The notes under the pieces were generated by a model. That model ran no database searches and was not told where the DNA came from. It worked only from the letters and a program-made list of their open reading frames with translations. From Clostridiales bacterium (GTDB lineage Bacteria > Bacillota > Clostridia > Christensenellales > Aristaeellaceae), in the NCBI GenBank assembly GCA_004556985.1, contig SFFC01000100.1, positions 1 to 9,453 on the forward strand: a DNA stretch of 9,453 bases. The letters are read 5' to 3'. Position numbers and translations under genes: made by a program. Shown one piece after another: positions 1 through 5,219 of this stretch (its first letter is position 1; each line of letters opens with the position of its first letter).

Positions 1-1980
1 AGGGCGCGAATGCCTCCGCCGACGTCTACGTAAACGGGCAGCACGTCTGCCATCACGACGGCGGCTATTCGACCTTCCGCGCCGAGGTGACGCAGGCCAT
101 CGGGCGCGAGGGCGACGCGCTGATCGTCGTGGGCGTCGACAACGGCGCGAGCGACGCAGTCTATCCGCAGATGGCGGATTTCACGTTCTACGGTGGCCTC
201 TATCGCGGCGTCAGCTTGATTGGCGTGCCGCAGTCGCATTTTGACCTTTGCTGCTTCGGCGGGCCGGGCATCGCCGTGACCCCGGTCATGCACGGAGAGG
301 ACGCGCGCGTCAAGACCGAGGTCTGGCTCACGGACGCGCGGGCGGGGCAGCAGCTGCGCTTTACCCTGCGCGACGCGCAGGGCGAAATCGTCGCGCAGAA
401 GACCTGCCCCGCGGAGGAGACCGTCTTTGAGATGGAGATCGCCCGCGCGCATCTTTGGCATGGGCGCCGGGATCCGTATCTGTACACCGCCGAGGCCGAA
501 CTTCTCGCGGAGGGCGAGGTGCTTGACAGCGTGCGCGCACGCTTTGGATGCCGCGCCTTTGAGATCGACCCGGAGCGCGGCTTCATCCTCAACGGCGAGG
601 CCTATCCGCTGCGCGGCGTTTCGCGCCATCAGGATCGCTGGGGCATCGGCAACGCGCTGCTGCCGGAGCATCACCGCGAGGACATGGACCTGATCTGCGA
701 GCTGGGCGCGAACACCATTCGCCTGGCGCATTATCAGCACGACCAGCTCTTCTATGACCTGTGCGACGAGCGCGGCATGGTCGTCTGGGCGGAGATTCCC
801 TATATCTCCAGGCACATGCCCGCCGGCGAGGCAAACACCCTCTCGCAGATGAAGGAGCTGATCATCCAGAACTACAACCACCCGTCCATCGTCGTCTGGG
901 GCCTCTCCAACGAGATCACGATGAACACCGACGCATCGGACAGAAATTCCATGCTCGCCAACCATAAAAAGCTCAACGACCTCTGCCACAGCATGGACAG
1001 GACGCGCAAGACGGCCATGGCCTATGTCTCCATGTGCGACAAGAACGACCCGATCGTGCAGATTCCCGACGTCGTCTCCTACAACCACTACTTCGGCTGG
1101 TACGGCGGTGACACCTCGATGAACGGCCCGTGGCTCGACGACTTCCACAGGACGTTCCCCAAAATCCCGCTGGGCGTGAGCGAGTACGGCTGCGAGGCGC
1201 TCAACTGGCACACCTCCGACCCCACCGCGGGCGACTACACCGAGGAATACCAGGCCCACTACCACGAGGAGCTCATCAAGCAGCTCTTTACACGCCCCTA
1301 CCTCTGGGCGACGCACGTGTGGAATATGTTCGACTTCGGCGCGGACGCGCGCGCCGAGGGAGGCGAAAACGGGCAGAACCACAAGGGCCTGGTGACGTTT
1401 GACCGGGCATACAAAAAGGACGCCTTCTATGCCTACAAGGCCTGGCTGTCGGAGGACCCCCGTGGAGCCGGTGACGAAGGTCACGGTCTATTCCAATCAG
1501 CCCGAGGTCGAGCTCTTCGCCGACGGGAAGAGCCTGGGCAGGCAGAGGAGCGACCTGCATTTCTTCTATTTCGACGTGCCCAACGAGGGCGAGACGCATC
1601 TGCTCGCTGTCGCCGGGGACTGCCGCGACGAGAGCGTCATCCGCCGGGTGGAGGTCTTCAACGAGGCCTACCGCCTGCGCGAGCAGGGCGCCGTGCTCAA
1701 CTGGTTCGACGTCACGCAGCGGGACGGCCATCTCTCGCTGACCGACAAGGTGAGCGACATCCTGCGCTCCCCGGAGGGCGCGCGCCTCGTCCGCCAGACG
1801 CTCACGCCCAGGGGCGATGAGAAGGCCGCGGGCTTTGAGATCAACGACGAGATGATGAAGATGATGGGCGGCTTTACGATGCTGCGCCTGACGGGCATGC
1901 TCGGCATGGCGGGCATCAAGCTGAGCAAGGAAGAGCTGCTCGCGCTCAACGAGAAGCTCAATCGGATTGAAAGGGTGTGA
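1..1980 (+). pseudogene. Glycoside hydrolase family 2 (beta-galactosidase-like), 5' end outside window, frameshifted
   Basis: GH2 enzymes hydrolyse terminal beta-galactosides or related beta-glycosides with retention. The gene is already open at base 3 (first complete codon), so its start lies upstream. Order seen: end of the N-terminal sugar-binding domain (VYVNGQHV, then HDGGY), an Ig-like beta domain (about 260-560), then the TIM barrel (about 575-1450). The acid/base Glu is in GLSNEI (codon 912-914) and the nucleophile Glu in GVSEYG (codon 1182-1184); both are intact. NHKGLVT near the barrel end also fits GH2. After LSEDP the frame stops matching. The downstream domain (VTKVTVYSNQPEVELFADG, ending LNEKLNRIERV) continues in the +1 frame to a TGA at 1978-1980, while the original frame runs on as Arg-rich junk to 1820. 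No repair signal is visible, so I call it a pseudogene or a sequence error. The sequence does not separate beta-galactosidase from beta-glucuronidase specificity; the former fits better overall. Confidence 0.85.
1452..1466 (+). other. Frameshift junction in the GH2 gene
   Basis: Upstream reading frame: GAG GAC CCC CGT (E D P R). Downstream reading frame: CCC GTG GAG CCG (P V E P). They meet at C5 (1457-1461). Removing one C joins the frames as SEDPVEPVTK. GH2 proteins of this type usually have roughly 12-15 more residues between the barrel end (SDEPF-like) and the VTKVTVYSNQ strand. A deletion whose length is not a multiple of three, between short C-rich repeats, therefore explains both the shift and the short linker. 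The family spacing is from memory. Confidence 0.7.
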
Positions 1981-2014
1981 GCGGGAAGACCTCACCCGCT
2001 TCCTTCGGAACCAA

Positions 2015-2129
2015 CCTCCCCGGGGAACCCGCATGGTCGCGCAAATGCTCCCTGCGGTTCCCGACGCTGCGCCTGCCTTGATCGCCCACAGGGCGCGGCA
2101 GGCTCCGGCCCCAAAGGGGAGGGCTTTTT
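2015..2129. repeat. Highly structured intergenic element, possible dispersed (MITE/REP-like) repeat
   Basis: This stretch lies between the broken GH2 gene and the vanZ-like gene and has no credible ORF. Outer arms CCTCCCC (2015-2021) and GGGGAGG (2116-2122) are inverted repeats. Inside are three successive stems: GGGAACC (2023-2029) with GGTTCCC (2056-2062); GCCTGCC (2071-2077) with GGCAGGC (2097-2103), enclosing CGCCC/GGGCG (2083-2087, 2091-2095); and CCCC-AAA-GGGG (2109-2119), followed by AGGGC and T5 (2125-2129). From memory, gut Clostridia genomes carry many intergenic repeats with similar C-rich and G-rich ends beside GCTTTT. The small ORFs across it are typical spurious translations of such repeats. 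Only one copy is visible here, so repeat status is inferred. The final stem plus T5 could also act as a terminator for the GH2 transcript. Confidence 0.4.
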
Positions 2130-2154
2130 ATAGAAAGCAGCTTTCGAGCGCTGA

Positions 2155-2610
2155 TCAGCCCTCCTCTTTGGAGAGGGCTTTTGGGCGTTTGGAAAGCAGC
2201 ATGAGTACGCCCCATCCAACACCCGCGCCGGCGGTATCGATCAGCACGTCGACGGGGCTGGGCCCGCGCCCCTCGCTGAACATCTGATGAAACTCGTCCG
2301 TCGCGGCGTAGGCGGCGCTCAGCAGCAGCGCGGTCAGCCCCGGACGGCGCACGCCGCTCAGGCGCAGCGCACGAAAAAGCAGCAAAAAGAGCACCGCGTA
2401 TTCGGCCATGTGCGCTCCCTTGCGCAAAAGCAGCTCGAGCAGCGCGGGATTAACCGATTCCTGCGAAATGCCCACGGCCTCAATCGCACCAAGCAGCAGA
2501 TTGACAAGGGTGCCGCTCTGCTCGCCGGAGACCTCGCCCGGCATCGCCGACATGAAGAAGATCACGGCCATCCAGGCCGCGCAAAGCCCCCACGCTGCCG
2601 CTTTTTTCAC
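2155..2610 (-). CDS. VanZ-like family membrane protein
   Basis: A 151-residue integral membrane protein of the VanZ-like family. The family is named after VanZ of the Tn1546 vancomycin cluster, which gives low-level teicoplanin resistance; most members have unknown roles. Visible hallmarks: an N-terminal hydrophobic segment (about 5-23) followed by SAMPGE; RKGAHMAEY at 63-71 leading into a second TM segment; a third at about 90-104; then DEFHQMFSEGR (105-115) and DVLIDTAGAG (121-130), running into the last TM segment. The start is GTG (2608-2610), supported by AGGAGG read on the minus strand (2620-2625) with a nine-base spacer. The gene is monocistronic, convergent with GH2 and divergent from the M23 gene. 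Nothing nearby suggests a glycopeptide-resistance cluster, so a drug-resistance role should not be assumed. Family assignment is strong; function is open. Confidence 0.9.
   Translation of the reverse strand: MKKAAAWGLCAAWMAVIFFMSAMPGEVSGEQSGTLVNLLLGAIEAVGISQESVNPALLELLLRKGAHMAEYAVLFLLLFRALRLSGVRRPGLTALLLSAAYAATDEFHQMFSEGRGPSPVDVLIDTAGAGVGWGVLMLLSKRPKALSKEEG
2157..2182 (+). terminator. Rho-independent terminator-like hairpin for the GH2 transcript, inside the 3' end of vanZ
   Basis: AGCCCTC (2157-2163) pairs with GAGGGCT (2173-2179) around a nine-base loop, followed by TTTT (2179-2182). On the plus strand this is a short intrinsic terminator for transcription leaving the GH2 gene. It overlaps the last codons of the convergent VanZ-like gene. 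The U tract is short, so efficiency is uncertain. Confidence 0.5.
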
Positions 2611-2643
2611 CGCTGCTGTCCTCCTACGTTTTTTGCTGCGCCC

Positions 2644-2672
2644 ATGATACCATGCCGCCGCGGAAAAAGCAA
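2644..2672 (-). promoter_or_regulatory. Sigma-A-type promoter of the vanZ-like gene
   Basis: Read on the minus strand: -35 TTGCTT (2667-2672), a 17-base spacer, and -10 TATCAT (2644-2649). It ends 33 bases before the GTG start. It is a moderate consensus match in the right place, divergent from the M23 promoter. Confidence 0.55.
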
Positions 2673-2719
2673 ATCCGTCGGAAAAAGTGGGAAATCATGG
2701 CTCGCCCGGTAAAAAATGC

Positions 2720-2747
2720 TTGAGTTTTAAGCGCTGTCTGGTATAAT
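2720..2747 (+). promoter_or_regulatory. Sigma-A-type promoter with extended -10 for the M23 gene
   Basis: -35 TTGAGT (2720-2725), a 16-base spacer, and a perfect -10 TATAAT (2742-2747) preceded by TGG (2739-2741), an extended -10. The predicted transcript start near 2754 leaves about a 45-base leader carrying GGAGG (2786-2790). Confidence 0.75.
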
Positions 2748-2799
2748 AAAGGAAGAATAAGGGCGGTAGATTACTTTCCGAAAACGGAGGATTTTCAAG

Positions 2800-3933
2800 A
2801 TGAAGAAAAAATGGATTGCGGTGCTCGCGCTTGCCAGCCTGCTTTTTGCGATGAATGCGTATGCCGAGGAATCTGCGGTGCAGCCGGAGGAGACGGCCGC
2901 CGCGCAGACCGTGGCGGCGACGGAGGAGACGGCGGCGCCCGAGGAGACGGCGGCGCCCGAGGAGACGGTCGAGCCGGAAAACCCGCATGAGCTGACGACG
3001 CAGTCCCGCTGGTTCATCAGCCAGTCCCTGCACATCCGCCGGCGCAAGGTGACGTATTACGACAATGTCTACGCCTATAACCACGGCAAGTATGTCCTGA
3101 CGCCGTTTGCCTCCGACGTCCCGCCGGAGTACATCGTCGAGGACGAGAACGGCACCTACGCCGTTGCACCGATCGTGCTGGATATCACCGACGCGATGCG
3201 CGAGCGCCTCTATGGCGGCGACTACGGCGAGACGGCCATGCTCTACGGCCAGTACTGCGAGCGCCGCGCCAACAGCAAGGGCAACTACGGCTTCACAGGC
3301 ATCCACGAGGGCATCGACTTCGTGCTCGAGCCGGGCGCGCAGCTGCATGCGATTCTTAGCGGCGAGGTCACCCGAGCGGGCGACAGCAACGGCACCGTCG
3401 GCATCTACAACGCCGAATACGACGTGACGCTGCTCTACCTGCACTGCGAGAAGATATCCGTCAAGCGCGGCGACGTGCTGGAGGCGGGCGACCCGATCGC
3501 CGTCGAGGGCAACAAGAATTCCGGCTCCGATTATACGCATGTCGAGATGCGCAGCGGCCGCCATACGTCCTCGAGCCCATACCGCGACGTCGTGCTCACC
3601 AGCGACTGCCCCTATGCCGTGATGCAGGCGGCGCTGGGCGTGACCGAGTCCGGCCGCCAGCCCGTGACCGAGGCCGCCGTGCTGCGCGCGCAGCAGATGC
3701 GCGAGGAGGCGGAGGCCGCTGCAAGGGCTGCGGCCGAGGCCGAAGCGGCCGCGCAGGCCGAGGAGGAGCAGGAGGCCGAGCCGGAGATCGTCCTGATCGA
3801 CGAGCTGCCCGGTACGCGCAGCGGCTATGGCTTCGGCGATGACACCGCCGAGCCGCAGGAGACACCCGCCGAGCCGCAGGAGACGCCCGCCGAGCCGGCG
3901 CCTGAGGCGACGCTCCCGCCGGCCAACCCGTGA
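2800..3933 (+). CDS. Secreted M23-family (LytM-type) peptidase-fold protein, altered active site
   Basis: M23 proteins are zinc endopeptidases that cut peptide cross-bridges of peptidoglycan. Residues 1-22 form a signal peptide (KKK, hydrophobic core, AYA before EE), so the protein is exported. Residues about 23-62 are a Glu/Ala/Pro/Thr-rich linker. The M23 domain spans about 160-265. It shows HEGID (H169, D173, zinc ligands), YLHCEK (H215) and YTHVEM (H247, third zinc ligand). The usual HxH motif is Tyr-Thr-His here, so Y245 replaces the first His, which is catalytic in S. aureus LytM. Residues 291-326 are an Ala/Glu-rich helical, possibly coiled-coil stretch. The C-terminus is a Pro/Glu tail with two AEPQETP repeats. 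ATG is supported by GGAGG nine bases upstream. Its own promoter and terminator make it a single-gene unit. It may be a weak enzyme, or a degenerate binding or activator protein like EnvC; the sequence cannot decide. Confidence 0.85.
   Translation: MKKKWIAVLALASLLFAMNAYAEESAVQPEETAAAQTVAATEETAAPEETAAPEETVEPENPHELTTQSRWFISQSLHIRRRKVTYYDNVYAYNHGKYVLTPFASDVPPEYIVEDENGTYAVAPIVLDITDAMRERLYGGDYGETAMLYGQYCERRANSKGNYGFTGIHEGIDFVLEPGAQLHAILSGEVTRAGDSNGTVGIYNAEYDVTLLYLHCEKISVKRGDVLEAGDPIAVEGNKNSGSDYTHVEMRSGRHTSSSPYRDVVLTSDCPYAVMQAALGVTESGRQPVTEAAVLRAQQMREEAEAAARAAAEAEAAAQAEEEQEAEPEIVLIDELPGTRSGYGFGDDTAEPQETPAEPQETPAEPAPEATLPPANP
2923..2968 (+). repeat. 18-bp tandem repeat in the N-terminal linker of the M23 gene
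   Basis: The unit GAGGAGACGGCGGCGCCC occurs at 2923-2940 and 2941-2958, with a partial third copy from 2959. It encodes EETAAP repeats in the linker after the signal peptide. The copies are identical, so copy number could vary by slippage without breaking the frame. Confidence 0.85.
3847..3897 (+). repeat. 21-bp tandem repeat in the C-terminal tail of the M23 gene
   Basis: Two copies (3847-3867 and 3868-3888) differ at one base and encode AEPQETP; a partial third copy (GCCGAGCCG) ends at 3897. The tail is Pro/Glu-rich and probably unstructured. In-frame length variation between strains is plausible. Confidence 0.85.
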
Positions 3934-3979
3934 GCGCATCGGCCGGAGAGCTTGAGGACCGGGAAAAGCCTGATACTTC

Positions 3980-4013
3980 AGAAGAGGCTTCAGCGACTGG
4001 AGTCTCTTCTTTT
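3980..4013 (+). terminator. Strong Rho-independent terminator of the M23 gene
   Basis: The 5' arm (3980-3993) pairs with the 3' arm (3997-4010) over 14 positions, with two G-U wobbles (3987/4003, 3990/4000) and a CGA triloop. TTTT (4010-4013) follows. It starts 46 bases after the TGA of the M23 gene. There is no T run on the other strand, so it acts in the plus direction only. Confidence 0.85.
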
Positions 4014-4064
4014 CCACTTTGATCCGGGTTTCGGACGGATGCATGTGTCCAAAAGGAGGTTGCC

Positions 4065-4985
4065 ATGGTTCGCGTGCTTCGCTATCCCCGGCTGAGCGCA
4101 GCCTCCTGCGCGCTGGCCATCGCGTGTGCGCTCGCGCGCGACCTGTCCAGCGGCGCGGGGCTTGACGGGCTTTCGCGGGCGCTGCTCTTTGCGACCGGGC
4201 TGCTGCTGGCGCTATGCTTCCTGCTGCTCTCCTGCCGGTTCTTCGTGGATGGGCAGGGCGTGGGCGTCGGCTTCCTGCTGCGCGTGCGCCGCACGCCGTG
4301 GAACGACCTGGCGGCGCTGGGCGCGCTGTGCTGCAACAGCCGGCGGGTCTATCTCTACGGCCTCTACCGCGGCCGGGCAGACTTTTTGCAGATGCTCCAT
4401 CGTGCGCCGGCCTGCGGGGAATGGGGCTTCGTCGTGCCGCTGAGCCGGCGGCTGGCCGCCGCCGTACAGACCTATTGCCCCTATGGCGTCGATCTGACGC
4501 CGCCGCCGCGCCGAAAACCGAAGGGCCGGCTGCGCCCGCTCTGGCATCAGGCGGCGCTCTATCCCGCCCTCATGCTCCCCACGGCGCTGATCGCCTTCCT
4601 GACCGCCGCGCTGATGCTCCTGCGCGCCGCGGGCCGGGAGAGCCTGCCGCTCACCTTTGGCCTGAGCGCTGCGGCCTTCGGGCTCTGTCTGGCCGGGGCG
4701 ATCCTCGTCAACCGCGCGGGCGTCGCGCTGCTGACCTGCCCGCGCATCAGCGAGGAGGGCGTCGGCGCCGGCCGCGGCCTCTACCTCCCCTGGGAGGACG
4801 TGCGCTTCGCCTTCGTGCGGCGCATGCCGCAGGGCAGCGGCCTCTTTCTGCTCTCTAAGGAGCTTCCCGCCGTCTCCCGGCGCGGCGCGCCGCCGGTCTT
4901 CTGCCTCTCCCTGCCGGATACCTCGACGCTGCTGCTCGCGTATCTGACCTATTGCCCGCACGCGGATCGGGGCATCGACGTATGA
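4065..4985 (+). CDS. Unrecognised membrane protein with duplicated TM-TM/beta-domain halves
   Basis: A 306-residue protein that I cannot name. Hydrophobic segments lie at about 10-25, 36-57, 163-188 and 196-216. Each pair is followed by a soluble stretch: residues 58-145 and 226-306. The two soluble parts look alike. Each starts GVGVG or GVGAG, has a basic/aromatic turn with a Trp (TPWNDL; LPWEDV), a strand with YLYGLYRG or GLFLLSKE, and ends with a helix plus LAAAVQTYCPYGVDL or LLLAYLTYCPHADRGI. This suggests an internal duplication of a TM-TM-PH-like unit, similar in layout to bacterial PH-domain membrane proteins. The fold is inferred. ATG is preceded by AGGAGG (4054-4059) with a five-base spacer. 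No convincing promoter is visible between the upstream terminator and the start; transcription may come from read-through or a weak promoter. It lies upstream of, but outside, the recA operon. Confidence 0.75.
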   Translation: MVRVLRYPRLSAASCALAIACALARDLSSGAGLDGLSRALLFATGLLLALCFLLLSCRFFVDGQGVGVGFLLRVRRTPWNDLAALGALCCNSRRVYLYGLYRGRADFLQMLHRAPACGEWGFVVPLSRRLAAAVQTYCPYGVDLTPPPRRKPKGRLRPLWHQAALYPALMLPTALIAFLTAALMLLRAAGRESLPLTFGLSAAAFGLCLAGAILVNRAGVALLTCPRISEEGVGAGRGLYLPWEDVRFAFVRRMPQGSGLFLLSKELPAVSRRGAPPVFCLSLPDTSTLLLAYLTYCPHADRGIDV

Positions 4986-5004
4986 AAAAAGCTGGCCAAA
5001 ATGG

Positions 5005-5016
5005 GAACAAATGTTC
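5005..5016 (+). promoter_or_regulatory. LexA (SOS) operator
   Basis: GAACAAATGTTC fits GAAC-N4-GTTC, the core of the Bacillus LexA/DinR box (CGAACRNRYGTTYC). Including flanks (5004-5017) it matches 12 of 14 positions. It directly abuts the -35 hexamer at 5017, where LexA binding would block RNA polymerase. The operon downstream carries recA and cinA, which are classic damage-response genes; that context raises confidence. Confidence 0.75.
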
Positions 5017-5044
5017 TTGAATTCCGGCGCGGCTGTGCTATAAT
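5017..5044 (+). promoter_or_regulatory. Promoter P1 of the rimO-pgsA-cinA-recA operon (SOS-controlled)
   Basis: -35 TTGAAT (5017-5022), a 16-base spacer, and a perfect -10 TATAAT (5039-5044) preceded by TGC (5036-5038), an extended -10. The LexA box ends one base before the -35. The predicted transcript start is near 5051, about 170 bases before the rimO start codon. Confidence 0.75.
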
Positions 5045-5048
5045 GAAA

Positions 5049-5085
5049 GCCGGCCCGTCCGCTGCCTGAGGCGGAGGGGGCCGGC
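5049..5085 (+). other. Strong GC hairpin at the predicted 5' end of the P1 transcript
   Basis: GCCGGCCC (5049-5056) pairs with GGGCCGGC (5078-5085), and TCCGC (5058-5062) with GCGGA (5071-5075) inside it. Only TTTT at 5094-5097 follows, eight bases after the stem, so it is a poor intrinsic terminator. It begins at about the P1 transcript start. It may stabilise or attenuate the P1 message, or help end transcription from the membrane-protein gene upstream. Confidence 0.5.
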
Positions 5086-5115
5086 GCGCTCTGTTTTGGC
5101 CTGCGCTGTTTTTCC

Positions 5116-5144
5116 TTGTATTTGGCGGCTGCGCATGATAAAAT
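5116..5144 (+). promoter_or_regulatory. Promoter P2 of the rimO-pgsA-cinA-recA operon
   Basis: -35 TTGTAT (5116-5121), a 17-base spacer, and -10 TAAAAT (5139-5144) preceded by TGA (5136-5138), an extended -10. It lies after the GC hairpin and has no LexA box, so it could supply basal expression of essential pgsA and of rimO and recA. Confidence 0.6.
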
Positions 5145-5219
5145 ATATCCGTATGCATGTCCATCTTCGGGGCGCGCCGCGCCCTGACATCACCTGATTT
5201 TTTTTAAAGGAGAACGACT

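Noticed and set aside
1288..2215. Minus-strand open frames across the GH2 3' end and the following intergenic stretch
   Set aside because: They overlap clear GH2 C-terminal coding sequence or the structured non-coding element. They have no start signals and no domain.
2155..2610. Reading the VanZ-like gene as a glycopeptide-resistance determinant
   Set aside because: VanZ-like proteins are widespread without vanHAX, and no other resistance gene is in the window.
2695..4044. 449-codon open frame on the minus strand opposite the M23 gene
   Set aside because: Its product is a low-complexity Arg/Leu-rich string. It is the mirror of a gene with signal peptide, promoter, binding site and M23 motifs on the plus strand, as expected in GC-rich DNA.
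5043..5069. Eight-codon leader peptide (ATG at 5043) before rimO
   Set aside because: Its ATG overlaps the -10 box and would not be in the P1 transcript. No ribosome binding site precedes it.
5169..5205. Possible terminator: GC hairpin (5170-5184) before T8 (5198-5205)
   Set aside because: The T run is 13 bases beyond the stem and immediately precedes the rimO ribosome binding site, so termination there is unlikely.
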